The position numbers and the translations under genes were made by a program. Below the pieces are notes generated by a model. That model was given only the letters and a program-made list of their open reading frames with translations. It was not told where the DNA came from and made no database searches. From Deinococcus aquaticus (lineage in GTDB: Bacteria > Deinococcota > Deinococci > Deinococcales > Deinococcaceae), in assembly GCF_028622095.1 (NCBI RefSeq), contig NZ_CP115167.1, forward strand, positions 1 to 64,000: 64,000 nt of DNA. The letters are read 5' to 3'. This document shows, one piece after another, positions 50,984-59,167 of the stretch. Position 1 is the first letter of the stretch. The number at the start of each line of letters is the position of its first letter.

Positions 50984-52011
50984 ATGCAAAAATCCCCCTG
51001 ATCCTCGCCACGGCCACACCTGCCGGCGGCGCGCTGATCCCCGTCCGCCCAAACGGCCTGATTGATAGCGTTTACCTCGGTCAGTTCGGCCCGGCCGTTA
51101 CCCTGGAGTTCACCGGCACCGGCGGCAGCGGGACGTGGCAGACCCTCACGCCCGGCTACGCCTTCCAGACGACGGGCACGCTGCGCCTGACCCGCACGGA
51201 CACCAGTGCAACCGCCACCACCATCGAGATGACCTCGCCCGTCGAAGGCCTCAGCGAGATCCAGGGCACCCTGGACGGAGAGGGGTACCTGATCCTCAAC
51301 GGTGGCCCGGTCGTCACGCCGAAGGACCTGGGCGTGAACCTCGCCTCCAGACTGGCGAGCCTGGAAGGGGGCGGGGGCGGAGGCGGTGGGGGCGGAGGTG
51401 GCCCCATCGTGCTCAGCCAGGGGGCCGGTGCCGACAACCTCGGCCGGATCAGCGGAGCTGGCACCAACATTCCCGTCCGGCGACTCAGTATCCGAGCGAA
51501 CACCATCCCCCTCCAGGTGATCGACCAGATCCTGATCAACGCCGTGCAGGCCCCCCCCGGATCACTCCAGTTGATCGGCCTGTACGACGCGAACGACACC
51601 CCGGTCTATGAGGGGAGTCCGCTCGGCATGGTCACCAACTTCCTCGGCACGACCATCACGATTCCACCGCTGCTGTACGGCAACCCGCACGACACGCTCG
51701 TGCTGCTGTTCAACATGGACGTGTCGATCCCTGCCTACGCGGTTTCGCAGTCCGGCGCGAGCATCACTGTCCGGGCAGAGGACCAGTACAACAACTCCCT
51801 GAACGGCATGGTCGGCGTGCAGATCCAGGCGGCCGCTGCTGGCGCCCTGGCCGGTCCGGTCACGCACTACAGCCTGCCGATTGTTCGCGCGGCGACCGTG
51901 GACCCGCCGCGTGGTGGGTACTGGGAGGTCGTAGCCCCGGAAGGCGTGGCACCCACCATCCGGTTTAGCGACGGCTTCAGCTGGTTCAGTACCACGCTCA
52001 CGCAGGAATAA
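50980..52011 (+). CDS. fibre-like tail protein with poly-Gly hinge, 343 aa
   Basis: The first 120 residues are beta-rich (NGLIDSVYLGQFGPAVTLEF), then a run of 12 Gly (about residues 128-139) acts as a hinge, then a second beta domain (RRLSIRANTIPLQVIDQILI to the end). Domain-hinge-domain order suits a flexible receptor-binding or fibre protein. The poly-Gly tract is GC-only DNA prone to slippage, which may vary the hinge length. Confidence 0.6.
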   Translation: MNAKIPLILATATPAGGALIPVRPNGLIDSVYLGQFGPAVTLEFTGTGGSGTWQTLTPGYAFQTTGTLRLTRTDTSATATTIEMTSPVEGLSEIQGTLDGEGYLILNGGPVVTPKDLGVNLASRLASLEGGGGGGGGGGGGPIVLSQGAGADNLGRISGAGTNIPVRRLSIRANTIPLQVIDQILINAVQAPPGSLQLIGLYDANDTPVYEGSPLGMVTNFLGTTITIPPLLYGNPHDTLVLLFNMDVSIPAYAVSQSGASITVRAEDQYNNSLNGMVGVQIQAAAAGALAGPVTHYSLPIVRAATVDPPRGGYWEVVAPEGVAPTIRFSDGFSWFSTTLTQE

Positions 52012-52034
52012 GCGGCCGTCGCGCACCAGCTCGT

Positions 52035-52068
52035 GGCCCCCACCGTCGTCCGGCGCGGTGGGGGCCTT
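52035..52068 (+). terminator. terminator hairpin
   Basis: GGCCCCCACCG, ten-base loop, CGGTGGGGGCC, then TTCC. Located 24 bases after the stop of the poly-Gly protein. Confidence 0.55.
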
Positions 52069-52093
52069 CCCTTGCAGCCGGAGAGGAGATTCG

Positions 52094-52837
52094 ATGAACC
52101 TGATTCAATCGCTGAAATCGTTCCTGCGCGCCGAGGGCTTCAAGGCGCTGCTGTACACGGCGCGGGACGGTGACAACGCGGAGGCGGTCGGGCCGGGCAA
52201 TCCCCTGCCCGTCGCCCTGATCGGCGGCGCAGGCAGCGACCCGAACGCCGCGCGTGAGGCCACGCTGCAGCAGGTGCGGGATGGCATCACGGCCCTGGCC
52301 GCCCTGCTGGGCAGCACCGACAACCTCGAAGGCCTGCTGAGCACGCAGGCCACGTATCTCGATCAGGTGGAAAGTCTGCTGACCACGCTCGGTGGACAAA
52401 CGGACGGCCTGGAGGGCCTGCTGGCTGCCCTGGGCGTGAAGGACGACGCGAGTCTGGCGAAGTTGGAGAACCTCCGGGCGCTGCTGGCAAACATCGACAC
52501 GCACGGGCAGGCCGCGAACGGGAACAGCTACATCCTCGCCACGCAGGCGCAGGGCGACGGCCTGCGCGTCCAACACCCCGCCGTGACCAACACCTACCCC
52601 CCGCAAGTGCTCGCACCGGGCGCTGAGCAGGCGCTGACCATCCCGGCGGGTGCCAACCGGGCACTGCTGCGCGTCGTCGCCGGGCAGGCACGGTTCGGGC
52701 TGGGCAACACCACGGACACGCCCCTGGTGGGCGAGGGCGGCGGCCTGGACGACCTGCGGGACGCGCAACTCACGGCGCTGCGCATCACGGTCGAGGCGAA
52801 CAGCGCAGTCCGCGTGGACTACTGGCGGGAATCGTGA
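52094..52837 (+). CDS. fibre-like protein with coiled coil, 247 aa
   Basis: GAGAGGAG precedes ATG 52094. Residues about 55-150 repeat LEGLLSTQATYLDQVESLLT-like heptads, a probable trimeric coiled coil, and the end (QALTIPAGANRALLRVVAG, RITVEANSAVRVDYW) is beta. Typical of tail fibres or spikes. Coupled by GTGA. Confidence 0.6.
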   Translation: MNLIQSLKSFLRAEGFKALLYTARDGDNAEAVGPGNPLPVALIGGAGSDPNAAREATLQQVRDGITALAALLGSTDNLEGLLSTQATYLDQVESLLTTLGGQTDGLEGLLAALGVKDDASLAKLENLRALLANIDTHGQAANGNSYILATQAQGDGLRVQHPAVTNTYPPQVLAPGAEQALTIPAGANRALLRVVAGQARFGLGNTTDTPLVGEGGGLDDLRDAQLTALRITVEANSAVRVDYWRES

Positions 52838-53292
52838 GGCTCATTCCGGCCGCCCCGCTGCCGGCGGCAGAATCGGTGGCGTCCTGGCCGGTCATGGTGG
52901 CCCGCCTGACGGCCGGGCAGGTGGTCGCGTCGCAGACGTTCGCGCGGCTGATGGTGCGGGCAGCCGTGGACACCCATGGGGGTTTCAGCGACGCGAGTAG
53001 CCACTACGTGATCCCCCAGACCGGCCTGTACCGACTGGAGGGGAAGGTGCGCGTGGCGGACGGGGTGATGCCCGCCGGGGCCAGCATCGGCCTGGGCATC
53101 GACCGGGGTGAGTGGGATAGCGCCTCGTTTTTCTGGGGTACGTCCAGCCCCAGTCGCCAGGGCGTCATCAATCAGCGCGTCGAGTATTTCGCGCAGGGCG
53201 AGACGATCTGCCTGTTCGTCTACGCCGATCACGCCACTCAGCCGACAGTGAGCGTGACCAGTGCGGAACTCACGCTGGACCGCATCCGATGA
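52834..53292 (+). CDS. C1q/TNF-like jelly-roll tail protein, 152 aa
   Basis: SHYVIPQTGLYRLEGKVRVAD, ASIGLGIDRG and EYFAQGETICLFVYADHATQ reproduce the strand order of C1q-like (TNF-fold) domains used at fibre tips for receptor binding. No collagen-like stretch is present; the preceding coiled-coil protein could supply the stalk. ATGA overlap with the next gene. Confidence 0.65.
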   Translation: MRLIPAAPLPAAESVASWPVMVARLTAGQVVASQTFARLMVRAAVDTHGGFSDASSHYVIPQTGLYRLEGKVRVADGVMPAGASIGLGIDRGEWDSASFFWGTSSPSRQGVINQRVEYFAQGETICLFVYADHATQPTVSVTSAELTLDRIR

Positions 53293-53648
53293 GCGGCATG
53301 ACGCACGAGGAGCGGCTGCTCGCCTTTCGGTACCTGTACCCAGCGGCCCGGTGGCCCGAGGACATCGCGCTGAGCGACGACGGCACCGGATCGCGTGTCA
53401 CCCACTGGGGCCTGCCGGGCGAGCAGCCCACGGAGGCGCAGCTGGTGACGGCCCTGCCGGCTGCGAGGGTGCGGGACGCGGCCCGGCGTGACCTGCGGGA
53501 GTGTCAGTTGATGCTGGACGAGCGGTACCGGCTGTTCACACGGGCGCGCGCGACGGGAAACGTCGCGGACGCGCTGGACGTGCAGGCCGAGATTCGGGAA
53601 CTACTCACGTACATGGAGGAACTGCGCAATGCCCCCGATCCTGCCTAA
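53289..53648 (+). CDS. tail fibre accessory-like protein, 119 aa
   Basis: Starts in the previous stop. EERLLAFRYLYPAARWPEDI and the helical C-terminus (AQAEIRELLTYMEELRN-like) resemble short proteins (XkdW or fibre-assembly type) next to fibre genes. The next gene begins 20 bases before its end. Function uncertain. Confidence 0.5.
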   Translation: MSGMTHEERLLAFRYLYPAARWPEDIALSDDGTGSRVTHWGLPGEQPTEAQLVTALPAARVRDAARRDLRECQLMLDERYRLFTRARATGNVADALDVQAEIRELLTYMEELRNAPDPA

Positions 53649-53817
53649 ACGCTGCCCGAACTGCGCCAGCCGGTGCGTGAAAACCGGCGAACACCTCGCG
53701 TACTGGCGGTGCGGCAACTGCGGGTGGACAGACGACCCGGCGGCGCTGCAACCCGCCCAGGAAGCGGTAGTAGAGACGGCGGCCGTCGCGGAGACGCCGC
53801 TGGACTCTGGTGCGTAA
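53629..53817 (+). CDS. small zinc-ribbon protein, 62 aa
   Basis: ATG 53629 lies within the end of the preceding gene. CPNCASRCVKTGEHLAYWRC and CGNCGW give a C4 zinc ribbon in the first 35 residues, followed by an Ala/Glu tail. The context suggests a minor structural or regulatory role. Confidence 0.6.
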   Translation: MPPILPKRCPNCASRCVKTGEHLAYWRCGNCGWTDDPAALQPAQEAVVETAAVAETPLDSGA

Positions 53818-53892
53818 GTGATTGAGCTGCCCGACGACTGGAGCACCGCGCAGTTCGAGGCGCTGGCCGCTCGCGCTGCACCGACCTTCTAA
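53818..53892 (+). CDS. very small protein, 24 aa (XkdX-like position)
   Basis: GTG 53818 directly after the preceding stop; MIELPDDWSTAQFEALAARA ends before a terminator. Short proteins like this (XkdX type) commonly end tail fibre operons. Sense of codon use and the terminator right after support it. Confidence 0.4.
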   Translation: MIELPDDWSTAQFEALAARAAPTF

Positions 53893-53910
53893 ATCCACCC
53901 GCTCACGCTC

Positions 53911-53944
53911 ACGCGCTCCAGCCTCCCGGCCTGGGGCGCGTTTC
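53911..53944 (+). terminator. rho-independent terminator after tail genes
   Basis: ACGCGCTCCAG and CTGGGGCGCGT (one G-T pair) with a nine-base loop, then TTTC. Separates tail genes from the lysis cassette. Confidence 0.65.
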
Positions 53945-53972
53945 ATTCACTGCCGGGCACGAGGTGATCACC

Positions 53973-54359
53973 ATGCGACGCAGGCCACTGGCCCTTCTTC
54001 TTCTCGTCTGCGCGGCCCTGCTGGCCGTGTCGGTCGCCGCGGCCGTCCTGGCCCGCAAACTTCCCCCCGACCCGCCCAGCTGCGCGGTCGGTGCGCGCCT
54101 GACCGGGCTGCGCAGCAATCTCGGGCAGTACCAGGTCCGCATCGAGCTGCCCGCCACCTGCCCACCGAACGAGCAGCGGCTCGCGCGGATCATCACCAGG
54201 AATGGTGGGCGCATCCCGCCAATCGGGTACTTCCGCCTGGGCGCCGGGTACCCGCGCCGCATCGACTGGTGGGTGTTCCCCGGCGCGCAGATCCAGGACC
54301 GTCCCGCTCCGAACGTCTGGGTGGACGCGCCCCTCCGGGGGGTGCCGGCATGGTGGTGA
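53973..54359 (+). CDS. exported or signal-anchored protein, 128 aa
   Basis: GAGGTGATC precedes ATG 53973. Residues 1-28 (MRRRPLALLLLVCAALLAVS...) are a signal peptide or anchor, and the mature part carries two Cys (SCAVGARL, ATCPPNEQ) about 40 residues apart. First gene of the lysis cassette. It could be an outer component of the lysis system. Confidence 0.6.
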   Translation: MRRRPLALLLLVCAALLAVSVAAAVLARKLPPDPPSCAVGARLTGLRSNLGQYQVRIELPATCPPNEQRLARIITRNGGRIPPIGYFRLGAGYPRRIDWWVFPGAQIQDRPAPNVWVDAPLRGVPAWW

Positions 54360-54727
54360 TGCTCCGCCCGTACCGCACGCAGGTGCTCCTCGGGCACGCG
54401 CTGATCGCCCTGGCGGCGTACCTCGCCGTGCCGGTCGAGAAGGCCAGCCTATGGCCGCTGGAGATCTGGGGCGGGCTGCACATCCCGATGTGGGTGTGGC
54501 CCGCCCTGCTGGGCGTGACGGGCTTCCCGCTCGCCCGGACGCGACGGGCGCGCGTAGGCATGCTGCTGTGCCAGTTGAGCGTGATCTGGCTGGTCACAGT
54601 CGCGCTGGCCGCGTACCTCGCCGCCGGGTGGAACCCGGTGACGGTGCTGTGCGCGGTGCTGGCCCTGCACGCGCAGTGGACGAGCGTAGACCTCAAGGCC
54701 GTTGCGGCGGCCAGCGGGAACGGGTGA
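54350..54727 (+). CDS. multi-pass membrane protein, holin candidate
   Basis: 125 residues with three to four membrane helices (VLLGHALIALAAYLAVPV; IPMWVWPALLGVTGFPL; LLCQLSVIWLVTVALAAYLA; VTVLCAVLALHAQW). Starts at 54350, 54356 or 54359 are all in frame; dual starts are typical of holins. Located before the endolysin. Confidence 0.6.
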   Translation: MVVMLRPYRTQVLLGHALIALAAYLAVPVEKASLWPLEIWGGLHIPMWVWPALLGVTGFPLARTRRARVGMLLCQLSVIWLVTVALAAYLAAGWNPVTVLCAVLALHAQWTSVDLKAVAAASGNG

Positions 54728-54731
54728 ACAC

Positions 54732-55073
54732 GTGGATCTGGAACTGATCGGCAAACTCCTCGGGTGGGCCACGGCCGCCACCGTCGCCCTGACCGGGCTG
54801 TGGACGTACTTCGGCAAGAGCAAAGACAGCGCCTGGACGCGCCTCGTGTCGGAGAACGACCGGGTGCGCCGGGACCTGCAGGAAATGAAAGCGGACCTCC
54901 GAAGCACCAACGAGCGCCTGGAGAAGGTAGAAAGCGAGCTGGAGGAACTGCGCGCGGACCGGCGCACGTTGCTGGACTTCCTGCGGGACGTGGTGAGTGG
55001 GCAGTTCCCCCTGGACTGGATTCAGACCCGCGCGCAGGAACTGCTGACGCGCATGGGCAGAGGAGCACCATGA
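54732..55073 (+). CDS. membrane anchor plus coiled coil, spanin-like
   Basis: 113 residues from GTG 54732. One membrane helix (LLGWATAATVALTGLWTYFG) is followed by a long charged coiled coil (NDRVRRDLQEMKADLRSTNE...). This form resembles inner-membrane spanins (Rz) or XhlA-like lysis accessories. It overlaps the endolysin gene by four bases. Confidence 0.6.
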   Translation: MDLELIGKLLGWATAATVALTGLWTYFGKSKDSAWTRLVSENDRVRRDLQEMKADLRSTNERLEKVESELEELRADRRTLLDFLRDVVSGQFPLDWIQTRAQELLTRMGRGAP

Positions 55074-55858
55074 CCGACTGGAAAGCACTGATCGCCGCTC
55101 GACCGGGCGGCGCGACGACGGCCGCGCTGATCGCCACGTACGGCAACCCGGAGGGCCCCGGTGCGGGCCCCAGCCCGCAGGGGGGCGCGTGGTTCACGCC
55201 CAGCCCGGCGTGGGCGCGGGAGAACCTCACGACCATCCCCATCGAGAAACTCCCGCACTGGCCGCTGCTGGCCGGGAAGGCGGTGAGTGGGGTGACGGTC
55301 CACCGCCTGGTGGCCGTGCCCCTGATCGCCACGTGGGCGGAAGTGAACCGGCGCGGGCTGGCCGGGCGGCTGCGGACGTTCAACGGGGCGGCCGCGTTCC
55401 GGCACATGGGGCACAGCCGCGCCCGCCCGCTGAGCGTGCATGCGTTCGGCGCGGCCCTGGATTTCGACGCGGCGTGGAACGCGTACGGGGTGCCGCTCGC
55501 GCAGCAGCAGATCGACCGGGACGTGATCCGGGTATTCCAGGAATGCGGCTGGGAGTGGGGTGGCCTGTGGAGCGACCCGTACGAAGACGGCATGCACCTG
55601 CAGTGGACCGACCCCCTGCCGGGCGTGCCGCAGCCCGCGTGGCGGGACGCCATGGCGCGCGGGGAGGGCAGCGCCCCGAAGCCCAAACCCGCACCCGCTC
55701 CGGTGTCGGTGGTGAAGCCCGCCCCGCGCGCACCCATCGTCCTCGTGCCGGACGGCGCGGGCGGCTGGCGTGACGTGGCCGGGCAGCGGACCACGCTGCC
55801 GGGCGGCACGGTCGTCAACGCGACCGACCCCGCCCGGATCTGGATTGCCGAGCGCTGA
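55070..55858 (+). CDS. endolysin, M15 peptidase (VanY/CwlK type)
   Basis: 262 residues; AGAGGAGC precedes ATG 55070. The zinc-peptidase signature is SVHAFGAALDF (H124, D131) and, later, GMHLQW (H176), as in M15 L-Ala-D-Glu or D-Ala-D-Ala peptidases. A Pro/Ala linker (about 197-222) leads to a short C-terminal beta module (IVLVPDGAGGWRDV) that may bind the wall. It cuts peptidoglycan cross-link peptides to release phage. Confidence 0.85.
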   Translation: MTDWKALIAARPGGATTAALIATYGNPEGPGAGPSPQGGAWFTPSPAWARENLTTIPIEKLPHWPLLAGKAVSGVTVHRLVAVPLIATWAEVNRRGLAGRLRTFNGAAAFRHMGHSRARPLSVHAFGAALDFDAAWNAYGVPLAQQQIDRDVIRVFQECGWEWGGLWSDPYEDGMHLQWTDPLPGVPQPAWRDAMARGEGSAPKPKPAPAPVSVVKPAPRAPIVLVPDGAGGWRDVAGQRTTLPGGTVVNATDPARIWIAER

Positions 55859-55872
55859 ACCTCACCGACCAG

Positions 55873-55910
55873 GGCGGCCACCTCCAGCGCGGGGTGGCCG
55901 CCTGCTTTCG
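55873..55910 (+). terminator. terminator hairpin after endolysin
   Basis: GGCGGCCACC and GGTGGCCGCC with a ten-base loop, followed by TGCTTTCG. It lies 14 bases after the endolysin stop. Confidence 0.5.
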
Positions 55911-55927
55911 ACCCCTGGGAGGGTGAC

Positions 55928-56767
55928 ATGAAACGAGGACTGAAGTGGATGGCTGGAACCGTGCGGCTCGTCGACGCGCAGGCGCGCTGGCTGCTGGCGC
56001 TGTTCCTGCTGGCGTGCGGGTACGCGTTCGCGCAGCCGGTCGTACCGGACCTGGGCGCGGACCCGCTGGGGTGGCTGCGGATGATGGCGGGGAACCCGGT
56101 GGCGCTGGGCCTGGTGGTGTTCGGGCTGGTGGAGACGTGGAAGCGGAACGCGGCGAGGCGGGAGCCGCCGCTGAACTGGCAGCCGTGGCGCTGGTGGACA
56201 CTGGCGTTCCTGATCGGGATGGGGGGCAGCGTGGCGCTGAGCTGCGCGGCAGGCCTGCTGCCCGGCGGCGCACCGTTAACCCTGGCGGACCTGCCGACCG
56301 CGTTGCTGAACGGGGTGCTGGCGGGCGTGGTGGCGATCGCCGGACGGGACGGGGCGCGCACGGTCCTGGGGTGGATCTGGCCGACCGGCGCGGCGGGCAG
56401 CACGGGGCCTGCAACCCTGCCTGCGGGGCAGGGCGAGGGTGAACCCGCTGCGCCGCCCGCCTCGGCCTTCCAGGCGGCGGAAGCGGCGCGCGCCCCGCTG
56501 GGCCTGATGGGCGGATTGCCTGATCAGGTGGTGACGCCGGAGCGGGCGCTGGCGCCGGCCGTGCTGGCCAGCCTGCGCCAGGTCCTCGCGGAGTCGCTGC
56601 CCGAGGAGTTGACGGCCGCGCAGGTGTCGGAACTCGCGGTCGAGCTGGCGCCAGTGATCGCGGATCTCGCGGACGGCCGCGCGTACCTGAGCGCGGAGGA
56701 CCAGGAACAGGTGCTCACCGTGGTGCAGGACGCGTTGTCCGGCACTGATCAGGCCCGCCCAGTCTGA
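55928..56767 (+). CDS. membrane protein, holin-like, 279 aa
   Basis: GGGAGGGTG precedes ATG 55928. Three membrane segments are visible (LLALFLLACGYAFA; PVALGLVVFGLVE; WTLAFLIGMGGSVALSCAAG) plus LLNGVLAGVVAIAG; the C-terminal 110 residues are soluble and helical. It may be a large holin or a membrane protein of the lysis cassette. Its last 34 bases form the left arm of an inverted repeat with downstream DNA. Confidence 0.6.
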   Translation: MKRGLKWMAGTVRLVDAQARWLLALFLLACGYAFAQPVVPDLGADPLGWLRMMAGNPVALGLVVFGLVETWKRNAARREPPLNWQPWRWWTLAFLIGMGGSVALSCAAGLLPGGAPLTLADLPTALLNGVLAGVVAIAGRDGARTVLGWIWPTGAAGSTGPATLPAGQGEGEPAAPPASAFQAAEAARAPLGLMGGLPDQVVTPERALAPAVLASLRQVLAESLPEELTAAQVSELAVELAPVIADLADGRAYLSAEDQEQVLTVVQDALSGTDQARPV

Positions 56768-56782
56768 TCAGTGCCGGACAAC
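56734..56782. repeat. 19-bp inverted repeat at end of lysis cassette
   Basis: Arms 56734-56752 (GTTGTCCGGCACTGATCAG) and 56764-56782 are perfect complements with an 11-base loop. The stop codon of the holin-like gene is inside the right arm. It can act as a bidirectional terminator between the lysis genes and the convergent parB. The right arm is repeated at 56930-56948. Confidence 0.65.
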
Positions 56783-56823
56783 TTGCGCCGTTTCCGGTAC
56801 CTAACGGTTGAGTCCGGCGATTC

Positions 56824-56840
56824 TAGGTCACGGTGACCTA
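56824..56840. promoter_or_regulatory. parS-like site 1
   Basis: TAGGTCACGGTGACCTA, a palindrome of two 8-base arms around one base. Repeated at 56990 and 59232, all flanking parAB and seen nowhere else in the window. Confidence 0.65.
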
Positions 56841-56989
56841 ACTGCTGGGACTCAGGCTTTCCTGATGGACACCAGTGCCTGGATCGTGTGCATTGCCCTC
56901 CCGGGCAGCGTGATCAGGAGTCGAGAAGCCTGATCAGTGCCGGACAACTTGCGCCGTTTCCGGTACCTAACGGTTGAGTCCGACGATTC

Positions 56990-57006
56990 TAGGTCACGGT
57001 GACCTA
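56990..57006. promoter_or_regulatory. parS-like site 2
   Basis: Identical to site 1, in the second copy of the tandem duplication, 72 bases from the end of parB. Confidence 0.65.
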
Positions 57007-57077
57007 AACGCTGGGGCTCAGGCTTTTGATGGACACCAGTGCCTGGATTGTGGGCATTGCCCTCCCGGGCAGCGTGA

Positions 57078-57995
57078 TCAGGAGTCGAGCAGGGCCATGA
57101 GCTTGACGAGCTGGCGCTCGACCTGCTGACGTTTGGCCGCCCCCAGCTCGTCCAGGCGTTCCGGAGTGAGCCGCCTCTTTAGGTCATCCAGTGAGGGCGT
57201 GGTGGGGGCGCGGCTGGGCTTCGTGAGGGTCTGGATGTGTGCCCTGAGTTGGTCTGCCCCCCACGCGCATTCAACGGCCTGCCTCAGCACCTCTGGACGC
57301 TTCGGGTGATCTTTCATGTAGGTGAGCTGCAGGCTCGCCTTGAGCGACAGCTGACCGGCGCGGACGGCCGCCACTTCGTCCTGTTCGAGCAGCAGGATGC
57401 GGGAGCGGGTGCGTGCCCAGGTTTCGAGGGCGCCGAGGCCCATGCTCGCCAGAGTCTCGCCGACGCGGTGGGTGTCTTCCTCGGTGCCGTTTCTGAGGCG
57501 GTTCAGGAAGCTGGGAACCTGCTCCAGGGGCACGCCCGACGTCGCGCTGATCTGCTCGAGCACCGCGAGATCGTTGAGGTACTGATCGGGTTTTTGACGG
57601 GCATTGTTCTCGGTGATGGCGACTTTCAGGAGGTCGCTGTCAGGGATGTCGCGGATGTACACGGGGACTTGCGTGAGCCCGGCCAGGATGGCTGCGCGCA
57701 GGCGCCGGTGCCCGGCAACCAGCTCGTAGTGTCCGGGCGCAGCGTTGGAGTTGGGACGCAGGAGCAGGGGCGAGAGGACGCCCTGACTGCGGATGCTGGG
57801 GAGCAGGTCTGCCAGATCGTCCTCGGGGGCGTCCGGCGTGTCGTTGACCCGGCTGTACCGCGGGTTGTGCCTGGGGATGACCGAGATCGTCGACACCTGC
57901 ACCATGCGGGCGTCAGTACCGGCGTTGGTCTGGGCCATGACGGCCACGTTCCCCACGGCGCTCAGCATGTTCGGCCGCTTTGGCTTGCCGCTCAC
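57078..57995 (-). CDS. parB: ParB partition protein
   Basis: 305 residues from GTG 57995 inside the parA stop. The N-terminal domain has LRPNSNAAPGHYELVAGHRRLRA (part; GHRR box) and TENNARQ, the CTP-binding boxes of ParB; residues 140-220 hold a helix-turn-helix, and the C-terminus (LTPERLDELGAAKRQQVERQ) is a dimerisation helix. It would bind the 17-bp palindromes near its gene and link the DNA to ParA. Operon with parA. Confidence 0.9.
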   Translation of the reverse strand: MSGKPKRPNMLSAVGNVAVMAQTNAGTDARMVQVSTISVIPRHNPRYSRVNDTPDAPEDDLADLLPSIRSQGVLSPLLLRPNSNAAPGHYELVAGHRRLRAAILAGLTQVPVYIRDIPDSDLLKVAITENNARQKPDQYLNDLAVLEQISATSGVPLEQVPSFLNRLRNGTEEDTHRVGETLASMGLGALETWARTRSRILLLEQDEVAAVRAGQLSLKASLQLTYMKDHPKRPEVLRQAVECAWGADQLRAHIQTLTKPSRAPTTPSLDDLKRRLTPERLDELGAAKRQQVERQLVKLMALLDS

Positions 57996-59158
57996 GCGCC
58001 TACTCCCATGAAGCCGAGCAGCTCGTCGGTAACCTGGTTGAGTTCCCTCACGGCCGGATCTTTAGGCTTCCAGCACGGGACGACCGTGCGGCTGATCATG
58101 GCGTCGTTAAAGACGGCCTTCCGGTTCGTGATCGGTGATGTGGTGGGCGCCAGTTCTACGTAGTGCTCATTCAGGATCTGAAGTACCTCGCGGTCGTGGT
58201 TGACGGCCTTGTTGAAGGACGTGACGACGAACGCGCTGACTTTCAGTTTCGGGCTGAAGCGCCGGCACTGCGCGACGACTTCTAGGACGTGGTTGAAGTT
58301 CTCGATGCTCTTCATGGAGCTGTTGACCGGGATGAGGATGTGATCGACGGCGCTGAGGGCCGCGCGGGCGAGGCCGCCGCGCGAGGGAGGCGTGTCGATC
58401 AGGATGATGTCGAACCGCCCTTCGAACTGATCGAGCATCTTGCGGAGGTTGCCGATGTCCTCGTCGTTCATCAGGAGCGTGGCGTCGATCTTGCTGAGCT
58501 TGTTGTTGGAGGGAATGACCTGCAGCTCCGGAAAGTTCGTCGCGGTCATCGGGGTGGGCGGTGTTTCTTCGGGGTCGTTCAGGTAGTTGCCGACGGTGGA
58601 ACTGATCCGGTGGGCTGGGCTGGTGGGATCGTCCATGAGGCCCAGGCGGCGGGTCAGGCTGCCCTGCGGGTCGGTGTCGATCAGCAGGACGCGGTTGCGA
58701 TCGCCGGTGACGGGATTGGTGCGCTGCGCGAGGAGGTAGCCGATTTCAACGGCGATCGTCGTTTTTCCGCTGCCGCCGGACTCGTTCCAGATGGCGATGC
58801 GAAGTGCGGGGCTGGTCATGGGGCTCTCCTGGCGGTCTGGTGGGTCGATGGGGATCAGAGCGGCGATCGGGGCGGTGTAGTGGGTGATCTGGTACGGCTC
58901 GCGGTGCGTGTTCAGATCCCAGAGCGTGGCGGTGAGTTCATCGCGGAATCTGCGCATTGCAATGGACCGGGTGGGCTGGTTTGGGGGTAGGTCACTGAGG
59001 GGGACAAGGCGCGCCACGGGGGTGCCGTAGTTGCTGATGGTGACGCTGTGCTGCGTGGCCGCCACGTAGTCGAGCAGGTCGGGTAATTGGGCACGGATGT
59101 CACGCAGTGGGACAGGGTTGGGTGGCGGTTCGTCCGAGAACCGCTTTTTATGGGTCAT
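57992..59158 (-). CDS. parA: ParA ATPase fused to two Phd/YefM-like domains
   Basis: 388 residues. Residues 15-54 (VPLRDIRAQLPDLLDYVAAT, then ISNYGTPVARLVPL) match Phd/YefM antitoxins, and residues 65-104 (SIAMRRFRDELTATLWDLNT, then ITHYTAPIAALIPI) repeat the pattern. The ATPase begins near 115: NESGGSGKTT, DTDPQGS, DIILIDTPPSRGG. The signature lysine of ParA (KGGxGKT) is Ser here. An internal ATG (58819) has AGGAG six bases ahead and would give ParA alone (275 residues). The N-terminal part probably binds the promoter, as HTH domains do in P1 ParA. Confidence 0.85.
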   Translation of the reverse strand: MTHKKRFSDEPPPNPVPLRDIRAQLPDLLDYVAATQHSVTISNYGTPVARLVPLSDLPPNQPTRSIAMRRFRDELTATLWDLNTHREPYQITHYTAPIAALIPIDPPDRQESPMTSPALRIAIWNESGGSGKTTIAVEIGYLLAQRTNPVTGDRNRVLLIDTDPQGSLTRRLGLMDDPTSPAHRISSTVGNYLNDPEETPPTPMTATNFPELQVIPSNNKLSKIDATLLMNDEDIGNLRKMLDQFEGRFDIILIDTPPSRGGLARAALSAVDHILIPVNSSMKSIENFNHVLEVVAQCRRFSPKLKVSAFVVTSFNKAVNHDREVLQILNEHYVELAPTTSPITNRKAVFNDAMISRTVVPCWKPKDPAVRELNQVTDELLGFMGVGA

Positions 59159-59167
59159 GTTGCCCGG

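Larger units (their letters stand above)
56764..57089. repeat. 166-bp tandem duplication carrying parS-like sites
   Basis: Copy one runs 56764-56929 and copy two from 56930 to 57089, with few substitutions and small deletions. Each holds one 17-bp palindrome. The end of each copy includes TCAGGAGTCGAG, the last codons of parB, so the duplicated unit began as parB's own downstream DNA. Confidence 0.8.

Noticed and set aside
51367..51405. Poly-Gly tract considered as an assembly error
   Set aside because: The frame stays open on both sides and such hinges occur in tail fibres; kept as real.
54193..56403. 736-codon minus-strand frame across the lysis cassette
   Set aside because: Covers the endolysin and membrane genes, which have motifs and ribosome sites on the plus strand.
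57078..59158. A toxin-antitoxin operon suggested by the Phd-like domains
   Set aside because: No Doc-, RelE- or YoeB-type toxin lies next to it; the partner gene is parB.
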